From contig OX637288.1 in NCBI GenBank assembly GCA_951799445.1, positions 25,275,288 through 25,339,287 on the forward strand: a DNA stretch of 64,000 bases, in the 5' to 3' direction. How positions within the stretch are numbered: the first letter of the stretch is position 1; every line of letters begins with the position of its first letter. This DNA is from Pseudisothecium myosuroides (Eukaryota > Streptophyta > Bryopsida > Hypnales > Lembophyllaceae). Made by a program: the position numbers and the translations under genes. Below are positions 46,624 through 59,025 of the stretch, piece by piece. A model generated the notes under the pieces. It saw nothing but the letters and a program-made list of their open reading frames with translations. It made no database searches and was not told the origin of the DNA.

Positions 46624-48576
46624 TTAACCCCTAAAGTTCCTTGAATATGTTCTCACCAAAACTGCTCCAAAACTGCCATTTCTAGTACAAGTACAATTTT
46701 TTTGAAAAATATCATTTTTGGACACATGTAACCATAGGATCTTGTAGTACTCTGGTTTGAAAATACCATAGCCAGAGGTCAACTTCGGCGAAAAAAAATT
46801 AAAAAATTAAAGCCGAATAATTTTGAAAATTAATAAGTCATTATGCCGAATTCAAAGAAAATTAATGGTCAAGAAAGCCGAAATATTGAAAAATATTCCA
46901 ATTCAACTTGATGCCAACTCATGTCTTCTAAGCTTTGGGTGGAGAGGTCACTTTTATAATGAAGTCCATTATCCATCATCAATCCTCAAAGGGTATGGGA
47001 CAATTTGAACATGAGAGCTTGACCACTCATTGTCAAAACGCAGGAATTATGTTCAATGTAGAACTTTAAACCTCTTTTTGGCATAGTATAATAAAAAATT
47101 TCAAAAAACTTTGAACTAAGAAAACTTGGAAAATTAAGTTAAATTTCATTTACAGAAACCCGTTGGTGATTTTGAGCCTCTAAAAAAAAGTTATGGACAA
47201 AAATCAGAGAGGATGTTTGAAAATGTCAAAGAAAATGTCCCTCCCAACCCCTCTCTAAATTTTATCCATAACTTTTGATTGGAGACTCTAAATCTCAAAC
47301 GGATTTTTGGAGATGAAATTTAAACTAAATTACAAACTTTTTTTAGTTCAAAGTTTTTTGAAAAAAACTATTCTACTATGCTAAAACGAGGTTTAAAGTT
47401 CTGCATTTAACATAATTTCTGCTTTTGACTTAACTAAGTGTGAGAAGTTGAGCTTCTACTAATCCTTATTTACATATCCCACATGGTTTGTCTTACCTAC
47501 TACTATCCCACTTGTATAAACGGATTGCTTGTACTACTGTAAATGTGCACATCATAAATGACTTCCACTTCCATGTGGTGGTTAGACTAATGAACCTGGA
47601 GGTATGCAATGAAGAAATCTTTATGCAATTTTTGAATTAATTTGAATGGCTATCGGAAATTTAGAAAAAGTATTCAATAATTGCCGAATAATCTCATAAT
47701 GAAAAATGAACTGCCGAACAACTCAATCTAGTTTTAATTAATTATTTGGCAAATTTGTGCCGAAGGTGACCTCCGAGTACGGTATGTGGAAAAAAATTCA
47801 GAAATTTCCATCGTGTAGATTGGAAGATATTAGCATTTGAAGTGGCAAAAGTTCTTTTTTTTGGCCTTGCGAAAAATCAGGCAGCTGCACTTCACAAGGT
47901 CAAATTATTATGAAAAAATTTCCAAAATGGTTGTGCTTCTTTGGATTCATTCTTCAAGGCAAGTTGGCTACATGCTTGAAAATTTTCAGATTAATTGGAA
48001 TTGTACAACATATAGGAAAAAAATAGTAAGTAGAAAAAAGTAGAGAATGGTTCAAAACACTAAATTGTTAAGAAGTTAATTATGGAATTGAAAAATGCCA
48101 ATCCCAATGGTTGCAATTTTTTAATAAACAATCTACATCCTACAATTTTATTTTTTTTGAAAAATATTGAAAATTGAGTGAAATAAACGACTTCAAAGTT
48201 TATTTTAGAGTAAACAATCCATAACTGCCCGCAAACTAAAAATCCTCATAACGTTTGACTCATTGATCAGAATGGAATGATTCAAAGCTTTCCACGTATA
48301 TATAAATCTAATAAACCAATTTCAAATTTTTATTTTTGAAAAAAGTTATTTTTTCTTATCTGCGTGGACTACCCGAGTTGAGAAACAAACAACATATTAG
48401 GCCATAACTTTTTACTCGTATTTCCAAATGTTATGAAATTTGGTGCATATGAAAGATATTCCTTGTCCCCACCTTCTAGAAAAATTTCAATCCAAAATAT
48501 GCAAATCTCCAATCACACGTACCTGCCCAAAATTTCTATATTGCCAAAAAAGGCATGTTGGTCCTTTAGGAGTTAA
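46624..48576 (+). mobile_element. TTAA-flanked element with a nested insertion
   Basis: TTAA-CCCCTAAAGTTCCTTGA at the left and GGTCCTTTAGGAG-TTAA at the right (48573-48576). The interior matches the copy at 26943 (GCAGCTGCACTTCACAAGGT). It is interrupted by the 1017-bp fold-back at 46766-47782. Confidence 0.85.
46766..47782. mobile_element. TA-flanked fold-back element, third level of the nest
   Basis: The left end CCATAGCCAGAGGTCAACTT and the right end read inward, CCGTACTCGGAGGTCACCTT, are flanked by TA (46764-46765, 47783-47784). The copy at about 27075 shows the site without it (TTTGAAAAGATGTGGAAAAA). The interior has a further inverted repeat (about 47037-47425; AACTTTAAACCTC in both arms). 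A TA target suggests a Tc1/mariner-type MITE. Confidence 0.75.
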
Positions 48577-49141
48577 GCGTCTATGCCAAGAATTTGAAAG
48601 GATGGCATGGAACAGTTGGACATTCAGGTGCAAAGACTCCACTTGATGTCTCTCTAGCAATGATCGACGTGCAAAACTCAAGCTGCCTCTTCTTTGATGA
48701 TCACAGACTACGTATTCTATCAAAGGCATTGTAATTTGTAATTCATCGTCCACGTCCGGCAGCCGTCACCATCGAATTCTTGGGTTGCAATGCAATGTGT
48801 CCCACGTCCGTAATCTGCTTGGCATGGCCAAAGGTTGTTGCCCTTCAACACAACAAGTAATCTAAGCTTAACCTATAGTTTTAGCTTAACCGCCCTCTCT
48901 GACCCCATTTAACTATAAGCGGTCCTAGTTTCCGTTGGTAATTATAGTTGGCCGCAGAGCAACGTACTTACAAAATTCTATCAACTTGCGTGGAAGTAAG
49001 CACCGTTCTTTTGACCTGCCAACTATGCCTCCAGGTAGGCTCGGCGTTTGCAAAGGCAAGCTAGTCTGAACAAACGCTCCCTCTCCGCTCTAACACCGCC
49101 TCATAATGCCTCCCTTAGCGCCAGGTGAGAACGTACCCTAA

Positions 49142-51472
49142 GTCCCTTTAATTTTTTGGTCCCCTTAATACTCCTATTCAGTGTAGAATTGTAGAACTAT
49201 CTCTTCCTTGTTGGGCAGTATTATTTCCAATTGAAAACTCTGGATGGCATCCTTATTCTCTAAAAGAAGAGTGATGTTAAACTTGGGACCGTCCTGACTA
49301 ATGAGTCTGATGACCATAAGTCTACTTAATATACACATGGACATAAGTATAGGCAAGATTGAAGATTGACTTGTTCATTAATTGTCTTCTCATGAGAAGG
49401 TTTCATATAAACTGATAAGCTGTCCAAGCTGTTTATATGATCCCGCAATTGTGAGCCAAGATTACTGCCTCTAACTTCATGTATTCAATTTCACTTTGTC
49501 AATATTTCCTCTGTGACAAGTTTGGACTGACTTGCATAAGGGGCAACAGCCATTATTGATTTAATAGTCTTGTCTATCACCTGGTTGCAACACTGTCAAC
49601 AATGTTGGGCAATGTCAACAATGTCAACAATGTCAACAATGTTGAATGATTCCTGCATCCCAGACAGAAGACAACAGAAACCGTTTTTTCTGTGTCTTGA
49701 GCAAACCCATATGATACAACAGCAATGGTGATTAGAAAACAGCCAAACTTCCAGAACAAATGCATACCTTCCTTGATCTTCCGTCTAAGTGAAAGTGCAG
49801 AATCAGTTCTTATCAGTTTAATGGGCAGGGACATATGATACATGACACTCTCAGGCAGAGCTCTTAACAAATTGGAACCATCTCCCAATTCAAAGAAGGA
49901 CTAGGCACCCAAGATGCTCCAAGCCTTTGCCATCTTTTTTGGCATTGAGTTCAAGAATTTTGAAGAAGAAAGTCTTTCTCATCTATGAATAAAGATAGCA
50001 ATAAGATAGCAGGTTAACACTAGCTCCAAGATCGACACTTTTGAACAAGCAGAAGTAGCATGCTGTTGCACATCGCTCTCAGCCATACTGATACTAAGGT
50101 ATCTAAAATTGTTTCTTTCAACAATAGGTACATATTGCTGTAGGAGATGTGCATAATGAGAACATTTGAGAACATTTGCTCCAAAGACACTTTTAGGCAC
50201 GTGGCACATTTGAGTGTCCCTTAATTAAATCCAATCATATCCCGTTCTTTTATAAGTTGTCAGATGAACAATAAGATGGGTGCACTCATATAGCATCTTC
50301 GGAATGTTATGTATTTATTTTCCTTTTTCTCGGATAAAGGTCCATCTGGTAGCTTGCTGACGCCATCACCTTCGTCTTGCACTACCTCCTTGGGCTGGCA
50401 CAACTCTCTGAGGGACCCAATTCAATCATTCAAACAGGATCATGTGTCGATACCAACTTTGAAAGAGTGCAGATAAACGAAAGGGCACCTTCTGGAACTT
50501 AAAACCATCATGCATCGGATGCGAAAAGAGAATTGAGAGAGGTAAAGAGAACGACCAGGAATTCAGAGTTGCTCCAGACTATTGAATAGTGGCCAAGCAT
50601 CTCCAACGGCTGACCACAAATTTGGCAGTCCACAGCCACGATTGACTGAAGTGATTCTACCTGTGAGCTCCGCAATCGGGTGCTTTTGATTCTAAGAAAC
50701 TGTACAAGTTGATAGTGTTTATGCTCTTCGAGCACCACGTAATAGTAGGCATAAGGTCGACGGAGCGAGACAAAAGGGCATCTGGTTCTAGAAGATGCAA
50801 AAAAAGGTGAGGGCTAGTCAATAAATGAGTTGTGCAGTTGAAGCGCAAAACTTTATTCTCTGTACAAAATTGTGTGGAGGTACTGTGCTTGCATGAGGTT
50901 CACTTCCTGAAGTAAAGCCTTTGTCAACTACACTCAACTATCCTCCGAAGTACAATAATCGTGACAAAATAAACCTGCGTAGTAAAACAGACATGATGTT
51001 AGAACTGAAAACCGCATTTCAGACTATGCACCCCAAGCTGTACAATAGATGCGAATTCGTTTACAGAGCAAGGGACTCTTGATAAAAGCGCATTAAGCAT
51101 CAATTACTAGTAGCCGGTCATCAAAGAGATTAGGAAAGGTGGTGGACAGTCATCAATCTCCTCTAGCTTTAAGAACTATGTTCACCGCACAATTCATGTG
51201 ATATTGAACGTTGTGTAGTGGAATGGGATAAGAAAGCAGCAAAGAGTGCATATCGCTTTATGCACTCCAGTGCGTACGGCTTTGACACTCAACGATAACA
51301 CTCAAAATATACTGTAATCATCATGAGTCCTAAGAAGAAATTTCAAAAAGAACGAGAAACGTCCATCCAACTAAGACCAGAACTTTCCTTGAGGACAGAC
51401 CTTGAGAATTAAGAATATAAACCATTGTTGAAGTGGCAGAGCAATTTACCTAAAGGTTGAAATTTCATTAGC
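49142..51472. other. Intergenic or untranslated DNA, no recognised gene
   Basis: Several minus-strand ORFs (49577-49888, 50508-50848) have no recognisable motif. A short tandem array of the 9-mer TGTCAACAA lies at about 49589-49640. The part next to 51473 may be the 3' UTR of the small gene. Confidence 0.4.
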
Positions 51473-51685
51473 TCAGCCGGAGTCCGCAGATTGCTCGTGT
51501 TCGTTGAAATCAGCGACCGGTGGAGGCACATGAGGTGGCATGGGCAACTGAACCGCATGATGAGTGTGCGCATCGTGAGAAGGGTCCACGTAAAGACGCA
51601 CGGCAAGAGCTCCCACAGGCATCGCCAGACACGCCCACAGAAATCTCTTCGCAACCTCAGGGGTTACCGCAATGCCGTGCCCCAT
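51473..51685 (-). CDS. Possible small gene, 70 aa, unrecognised
   Basis: I do not recognise this protein. It starts MGHGIAVTPEVAKRFLWACL and continues with a hydrophobic stretch (about residues 15-34, FLWACLAMPVGALAV), then a His/Pro-rich acidic tail (HAHTHH, MPPHVPPP). The ATG lies 2 nt after a good acceptor (TTTTGGCAG, ending at 51688), so a noncoding leader exon is likely upstream. A candidate donor, CACGAG-GTACAA, is at 52655. The intron would contain intron-repeat copy 3, the same family as in the S28 gene. Its size and single hydrophobic segment would suit a small organelle membrane protein, but this is a guess. Confidence 0.4.
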   Translation of the reverse strand: MGHGIAVTPEVAKRFLWACLAMPVGALAVRLYVDPSHDAHTHHAVQLPMPPHVPPPVADFNEHEQSADSG

Positions 51686-51742
51686 TACTGCCAAAACAGA
51701 TTGCAAGATTTTTAACAAAATTTTAAACAAGTTGAAAGGTCG

Positions 51743-52100
51743 AGGATACCTTTAGGTACCTCATTCCGTCTCCTATACCCGTCCCGGTTACCAACAGTAA
51801 CTTTTCTAGTCATACACTTGGGTTCGATTTCAATTAGCAAGTTGATTGTAAGCAGGACTTAGCTAACTGTCTATGGCAACTCGTCTTTAATTGGAAATGG
51901 GGTTGTCTTCTGTCCCTTCTATAATGGTCTACAACCTCCCACTTGAAAATTGCATGAGACATTCTTACACAGTGATCAAAATTTGATCTCAAGAGAGTTT
52001 GGATCTTGTAGTACCCAAAGCAATCTCTCTACAGACCTCCCAACAAAAGCACTCTCCTACATATTGATTTGAATGCATAAAGTGAAGCAAAATAGTATCC
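51743..52100. repeat. Intron-filling repeat, copy 3
   Basis: Runs from AGGATACCTTTAGG to AATAGTATCC and is collinear with copies 1 and 2 (TTGATTGTAAGCAGGACTTA, CTTGTAGTACCCAAAG). It starts 55 bp from the acceptor of the 51473-51685 reading frame. Confidence 0.8.
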
Positions 52101-54003
52101 ACAGCAAATGATGTTCTACGATACGTTTACGCGATGTGCGCTAAAAACCTAATGTGAATGTATTTCCAACACTATATCACGAAAATAAATTGAGGAAAAA
52201 ACTAAACTAAACCCCTACCGCCTCACAGTGCCTGACGAATAAATAATGCAATCTCATGCAGAAAAACAAGAGAAAGTCGAGCTATCTCAATACTCTCAGA
52301 TTTCAGCTTACACGTAAATAGACCAAGCGCTTCAGTGGCATGCCTACCTAAACCCTAAAACCATGAGTGGCACCTTTCCATTGAGCGTTATACAGTGATT
52401 TCACTGTGACCATAAAACTTGGGGTTTAAGAAAAAGAAAACATTCTGAAATGGACTGCTACTGAAAGATTCGAAATCCCTAATTCTTCTTAACAATGACG
52501 AGCTCCAATGAAGCTCACATCAGAAACCCATACAACATCATGTCTTTCAAATACACTGTCGCTCATTTTTCTTGAAATGGCCTACAATTGCCCCTCCTCT
52601 CAAAATCGGTTCCATCGAAACCCCTAAACGTAGAATTACGTGAATGACATTGTACCTCGTGTGAGAATTGCCGAACGTAACCCTCGCAGACAATCGACAA
52701 CCACCGCCTCAATTTCTTGAACCGTAATGCACGCAGCTCAGAATCACCCCTCGCAATTCTTCTCGCGTTTCGGACTCAAAATCTGAAGTGAATCCCGAAC
52801 TGAAGTGAATCCCAAATTGCGTGATTCCTTGAATACAAACAGTGTATCCTCTCTTACGATTTCAGATTTCCGCAATGCCAAGGCCACGTTGCTCAAGGGC
52901 TTAAAGGCCACGCCAAGCTGGTGATGTGGAGGCAACTGAGGGCTTAAGACCCTCATGTACACATTGTGTACATTCTTGTTCAGAAATGTACGTAGTGGGG
53001 TAATATAGGGTGGAATAGTTATGAGAGTGATAATAGGCTAGGTTTACCAATTCCATTCCATACATAATGAATCCCCCCAAATGTGCCATTGACCCTAAAT
53101 TGCCATCTTCACTCTATGTACATCTCCAAAATCAATTATTTAGTGTGCATATGTCGAAGAAATTGTTTTAGAACCAAACTTTGTTCCTTAAAAGCTTTTG
53201 CATATGGGATCCAAATGTTGCGCTCCTTTGGTGTGTTGGAACCTCCTTTCACTTGCCAATAAGAAAATATGAAAATTTGACCATTCTAATAATAATAATT
53301 ATGCACAATAGCAAAAAGTGGTGGTTTGGAAGGTACCCATCTTTAGTGATGTGGGAACCTCATGTGCAATTAAAATTGAGTTTTGATTCCCTTTGCAAGG
53401 ATCAAATTGCTATATAGACTTTGGAGCGTGGTATCTGCGGATTCTTTGCTTTAGGGTATTCAAACTAGCTTCATTTGTTGTCAAAGTTGTGGAGAGCAAT
53501 TTCGAATTTAATTTGGGACAAGTATATTTTGGAACCCTGGATTTATTTCGAGACGGAGGGTATATAAATTAGTATGAAGTATCAAGAAAATTGTATAAAG
53601 TAATCTAGCAAGAGTATTTGGTGCAGTAATTTGATATTCTAATTAGTTGTTCAATGACTTCTATTGATAGTTAAGATTAAAAATTGAGGAGGCTACCTCA
53701 AAACACAAAATTGATACTTTGGGAAGTACTTCTTCCAATCAATGATCCGATCAATAGCTGGCTGAATAGATAGTTAACATGTACAAAACTAATAGAAACA
53801 TTTATAATAGAAACCTATTGCCCTTCATTAGACCTTGAAGAGGGCACACATTTGCATATGGCAAATTGCCATTTGTTTTTGGAATGTTTGCAAAGTTTTG
53901 GGCGCAAGCTACAATGCTAAAAATTATAATGGAAACAACTTGTTATGCCTAAGTGGTACTGGATAAAGACACTAAACAAATCGATGGATGTTCTTAGTTG
54001 TCG
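52101..54003. other. Possible leader exon, then intergenic DNA
   Basis: 52655 to about 52960 is less AT-rich and may hold the leader exon or promoter of the small minus-strand gene. 53220-53400 repeats 19740-19930. No further gene is recognised. Confidence 0.4.
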
Positions 54004-55065
54004 CCAATAGAGTACTACAAATTTAGGGCATATCTTGCCATCACTTTGTATTCGGGAGTAAAGAAGCTACCAAACATATGTTATTATTGGGCGAATGATG
54101 AGCATTTATTTGAATGTCCTATTATTTTCCAACTTATGACAAGGGACAAGTTTGAGGCAATATCTTGATATTTGCACTTGAGAAATACAAAATTGGATTG
54201 GACTGATGGAGGAAAAAAGGCGAGAAAAAAGGAGACAAAATAACGAAAGTGAAATGACTTGTAGAAAAAATCTAGTTACAATGTAAAAAGATGTGGAATT
54301 TGCATTAGCAAATTATTGTTGATAAAACAATGGTCATGTGGAAGGGAGAATATTGCCCTATTAGGCAATATTTGTCTAATAAACATGTTTGCTTTGGAAT
54401 AAAGGTTTGGGCACTTGTTGATATAAGGATGAAGTATTTATACATTTAAAATGTATTGTAGCAAGGAATGATCATCAAATCAAGATGCAGAGGTGGTGAA
54501 ACATATCTCCAAGGTGACTGGAAGGGTAGGGTCATATTCTAATAGTTGATAATTTGAGGAATAGTTAATGGGAACAAACAATATTTACCAAAAAAATGTA
54601 GGACACTTTGATCATAAAAAAATAAAATGGGATGGTTACATTGTCAAATGCATAGATCAATCAAAATGTGTTGTATGGTGTAGAAGGACAAACGAATTTT
54701 CCTTCTATTGTCCATCTATACAAACCCATTTCCATCAACATGTTGTCTTTAGAATATTTGAGGAAAGGCGCATTTCCTTAACATTCGGGCCGAAGCGTAT
54801 CCAATACCAAACAAATGATTATGCGAAGTGTGAATTGTGTTGATCAATAAAGGAAACATATTCCACTATGATATGGAGTTACAAGTAGTGGCATTGCATA
54901 AACCACTTTTTCATAGATACATATATTGTCAATCCATGGATTGTGCAATGCGATTTGAGTTTCATGATATTGATAGACCATAAATCACATCTCGCTTTCT
55001 ACAAAAAATTGGCAAAGGAGTTAGGCTATTTTTTCACCTACCATGTGTGGCATTTGTGGCACTTG
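54004..55065 (+). pseudogene. piggyBac-type transposase relic (DDE_Tnp_1_7)
   Basis: Conceptual translation in shifting plus frames gives piggyBac landmarks in order. AYLAITLYSGVKKLPN (from 54028; family: FLGI-LYMG-VKLP) comes first, then YYWANDE, then FQLMTRDKFEAI followed by an in-frame TGA (54166) where the family usually has R, then YLHLRN. Next are VDKTMVMWKGEYCPIRQYLS (Asp at 54321; family: IDE-M--FKGR---KQY), FGIKVWALVD, and VDN at 54548, about 76 codons after the first Asp, close to the family spacing between the first two catalytic Asp residues. Then GTNN, a CVVWC stretch and a C-terminal SHLAFYKKLAKEL, with CGICG near 55040. The third catalytic Asp is not evident. Frameshifts and stops make it nonfunctional. 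The open frame 54568-54843 is part of this relic, not a separate gene. Its own TTAA ends were not found. Confidence 0.75.
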
Positions 55066-55451
55066 GTTCATGGGAAAGGCTAAGAAAATGTGTGTGCCGC
55101 CGTAAAACTTGGCCACATAGACTAGGAAGATGACTACAAGACGACCCAGTAGTAGTCAAGTTTGTCATATGGTTCTTCTTGTAGGTCATTTCCGTAGTGT
55201 ATGCGGTCCAAGTTGTACTAGTGGTAAAATCTATATTTCAACATGAATCATTTTAATACTTTATTTCACTTATTATACAATTTTGATTTACATATTGCCA
55301 GAATTTTCAAAATTGAATGATGCAAGTTATAAAGGGATCTAAAATTACCACAACAATGTTGGTGATTTACTAATATTCAACTTTTAAAATATAGGTGACA
55401 TACACATATCCAGACACTATCCACTCAAAAACACCAGCCACAAAAGGCACA
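55066..55451. other. Intergenic, no gene seen
   Basis: AT-rich DNA between the transposase relic and the next MITE; it could include the decayed 3' part of the former. Confidence 0.4.
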
Positions 55452-56441
55452 TAAGGTAGTCTACTCTAAAAGCGCCCAATTCCTTCAAATCATCCCTATA
55501 ATTAGGTATAAAATGGATATGTGGTGATCCTTAAATGGACCACTGTAATCATTGAGTGAATCCAAAAAAATGTTTTTATTACAAGAGCCAATCAGTCTTT
55601 GATTTCTTTCCATCTTTTTTTTTGAACAAATGGAAGAACCATTGCATTAAAAAACCCACAATACAAAACAGTCAAGCCAAAGGCTAGGCAATGAAGAAAA
55701 ACAAACACAAACAAAAAAAGAAGTCAAAATAGAGTTACAAAAACAAGCTAGGAGGGGGGGAGACTTGTTCCATTCAATATGATCTCCAATCCTGTATGCA
55801 AGACCAAGATAATGAAGCCAAATACTATCAAAATTCCACCAAATAGAGTCAGCTTGTTAGAGACATGATTGTCGAGTTGCCAGATGTGCCTTAATTTGAC
55901 TGCCCAATGAGAATGTAAAAAGGCATCCTAAAGAGCTTTCTGAGAAAAGTCTAAAGGCCACCTGTGTTGATTGAAGACCTTACTATTCCTAGATATTCAA
56001 ATAATTCACAAAGAAGATCCTCAAAGGAGGTTCCAGATAGTCTTATATCTTTGGAATCGTTTAGGGAACACTGATCCAAAAACATGTTGGGTGAAGTTGA
56101 ATCTAACATGAAGACCTGTAATCAATGGATCTCCCTGGATGTGGTGAAGTATGGATTGAGCATACTCCCGTATCTCTTGGGCTCATGGATCCTTCCATCT
56201 CTTTACAAGTTGCAAGTGGACGGATTTTGGGAGACCTATGATCACAAGTAGGTGCCTATGCCCTAAATCTTTGAAAATTCATAAGTAATTCAAAAATGCT
56301 TGAAAAAATATGAAACCACTTGTAGTAAGTTCCACATGTATTTCTATTTCTATGAAAAATTAGCTAATAATATTTCTATCCACGGAAACCTATGAAAAAG
56401 GCGGACCAACCCTTGCATGGTTGCTTTTAGAGCAGACTACC
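55452..56441. mobile_element. TAAGGTAG-ended MITE split by a LINE
   Basis: Starts TAAGGTAGTCTACTCTAAAA and ends TTTTAGAGCAGACTACC. It is collinear with 59026-59440 once the insertion 55616-56192 is removed. Confidence 0.8.
55616..56192 (-). mobile_element. 5'-truncated LINE fragment with 8-bp target duplication
   Basis: The minus-strand reading ends in AATGCAATGGTTCTTCCATT and a poly(A) tract (poly-T at 55614-55623). Conceptual translation includes FGSVFPKRFQRYKTIWNLL, WISRNSKVFNQ and WPLDFSQKALWDAF, the C-terminal region of plant LINE ORF2. TTCCATCT flanks it at 55608-55615 and 56193-56200. The related MITE at 59185 shows the uninterrupted sequence (TTTCTTCACATCTCTCTACA). Confidence 0.8.
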
Positions 56442-58313
56442 AAAGAGAATGCCTTTCATTCCAAGGGATGATGCCATCCAGGGAATTCTATCCATGACGA
56501 CTGGAGCAAAGGTTACTAGGATGATCAAAAGTCCACTGGTAGCAATAAAATCTTAAATCTTAAATTTATTTTATTTTTTACAAGTACTGTAACAGAAGCC
56601 ACATTGGTATCTCCGTTGGTTAAGTTAACTTAAGTCTCGCAGACAAGCAAGCTCACTTCCAGCTGACGACTCCGTCTTTGACATTTTATTTCATTATTTC
56701 TTTATTTTTCGGGTGCAAATGTTAGGAATATTTTGTTTTGTTTTATTATATTGACTCAAATGAGAACTCACTCTTTGAATTTGAGCTGAAAAGTGTCCAA
56801 TGGATAACAAAGAATCCTTGTAGAAGTGTAGATGTTCATCCTTGGAAATTTGTGTGATTATGGTGTGATACAAATTGAATAAGTTAAATGTATTGTAAAA
56901 TATGATATAGATTGAACAATTTTTTATTGCTATTATAATGTAAAGTTTGTAAAAGAATCCTCATTTCTACATCGGTAATTCAATTCGAACTTCAAATTCA
57001 AATGACCCAATCACACTTTCTATATGTGCTTGAAATATAATTAGTAGACCAACCACAAATTATCTTATTTAGAATGTAAGACAAGATTCAATCACAAATT
57101 GCAATCAAGGATGAAAACTTGTCCAAGTTTAGTCTTCAAGTGTCATTTGAGGCGCTTGGCACACTCATTCAATCAATGATGTGTGAACTTTAAGGTGCTT
57201 CTAAAAGAGGCTATTATCAAATTGTTCTCATTCAAACTGCCAAGTGTCAAGTTATTTGGAATGTTACACTAAAGATGCTCTAACCCGCTACACACTCCAC
57301 AAAGTCCAATATTTGGAACAATGGAGAGAGTATTTCAAACCAATGTTCATCCAAATAACTTCTCTTTCATTCAAAGGAATATTTGAATCTTTAAAAGATA
57401 AAATTATTTTCTAATCAATTTGATAAATTGGAGAGTGATAAAAAAAATGTTCAAATTTTTCAAAAAAATTAGGAATTAATCCCTAAGCTCTCCAACATCC
57501 ATATCCCACATGATAAATATAGTACTTTGGGTTATACCATGTTTTGTCCAAATATCTTCTCATTTATGCAAAACCTTCTTGAATTTTTAAAGTTTGACCT
57601 TCCTCAACAACTACTTTGATGAGATTGACATCAATGAATACGTGTCCAAAACAAAAATGTGCAAAGCCCCCCCTCTCCCCCCAAATTCGGGCATTGAAGG
57701 GTAAAAGCCACAACATCCTTTCTTGCTTCAGTTCCAAGGACTTATTACATTGACTTCCAAAACACAGGTCCGTCTTGCACTGAATTATTGAGGAACCCGA
57801 GGCAATCATACATCCTCATCTAAATAGAAAGTGAGCTTGAAATGAGAATTTTTTAACTTTGAAAGTTCTATTGAACCCTGATGTTATTTATTTTTTACTC
57901 CGTAATTTAAAAAAGTTCTAGAAGACAAGGCTATTTACAAAGAAGGCCTATTCACACCAGGAGTTTGGTAACAGGGGTCCATCATTCAATCATAGGGAGT
58001 AAATCCTCTGCCAAAAACAGAAAGGAGCAGGTTGTAGGGATATGTTTTTTTATTTTTATTTTTATTTTTTGAGGGATATGTTTATTTTGAGTTGGTTGGG
58101 CACAATCAGGGTCATCTTTTAGTTATCAATTGTTGGGACATGGGGAGAATCTCTTTGCGTGAACTACAAAAAATAAATTGTGTTGAGTGTTTGCGTATAA
58201 CCCAAGATTAAAAACTTAATCTTATGATTTGTTGACTCCTATCACTGTGACCCTACTAAAAAAAATTGATCAAATATCAATCATAATTGGCTCTAATCTG
58301 GATCAGCAATGCG
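56442..58313. other. AT-rich intergenic DNA
   Basis: No supported gene. The minus-strand ORF 57564-57809 has no recognisable domain. A palindrome, GTTAAGTTAACTTAA, lies near 56619. Confidence 0.5.
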
Positions 58314-58631
58314 TAAGGTAGCAACACCCATAACCATCACTGTACCTATAACCATCACCTCTAAAATCTTGGAAAATCTGTGGAAATGAATAGATGTGAT
58401 TACAAGGATGTACTACCTTTGAACATCGGACCCTAATGTTGGTATTACGTGCATTTGCAGTTGGCTCTTTAAAAATTCTCAACCTATTCTTACAGTATTC
58501 AAATAATACATTTGAAAGTGCATAGGCATTATTTTTCTCTTGCTAATAGGATCCTATAATTTGTTGGATGTTTATTAATAATAATCTTGTTCAAAACCCT
58601 TAATTTGACGGTTATGGGTGATGCTACCTTA
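58314..58631. mobile_element. TAAGGTAG-ended MITE, second type
   Basis: The left end TAAGGTAGCAACACCCATAA and the right end read inward, TAAGGTAGCATCACCCATAA, continue into CC-TCA. The interior differs from the 59026 type. Confidence 0.8.
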
Positions 58632-59025
58632 CATGTATCCGCTTCATCTTACAAATGCAATGCAAGTGAATATAACCACATTGTGCACTGGATCCCAAAA
58701 ACTTGAGGAAGTCTTGTCCATTGTTGTAAATCCCAACTGCCAAACTTTTTCCATTTTAAAAATATGTTGCTTCAATGACTTTGCAGTGTAATTTTTTTTT
58801 TAAATTCTTTTCTTAAAACACATGGACAAATTCCATTGATAAAAGGAAAGAGTAGACAAAAGAGATTTCTTCATTTTCTAAAACATTATATATAAATTTT
58901 TTGTTAATTCCATTGTCATGATGTGGGTTGTTTACTAGTTAAAAGACAAGCATCTATCTACATCTATGTTAGTTCTATGTGAGTGTGTTAGGCTCGTTGG
59001 TAAACTAGAATTGAAAAATATTGAT

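Larger units (their letters stand above)
45985..49138. mobile_element. PIF/Harbinger-like element hosting nested insertions
   Basis: The left end GGGTACGTTCGCACTTGGTG and the right end read inward, GGGTACGTTCTCACCTGGCG, are inverted repeats. They are flanked by TAA (45982-45984 and 49139-49141), as for PIF/Harbinger or Tourist elements. Its own DNA is about 45985-46213 and 48577-49138; the rest is later insertions. A minus-strand ORF at 48577-48753 (MDDELQITMPLIEYV) might be a transposase exon remnant, but this is weak. Confidence 0.8.

Noticed and set aside
54568..54843. An independent 91-aa gene
   Set aside because: It continues the piggyBac relic between VDN and the C-terminal SHLAFYKKL segment.
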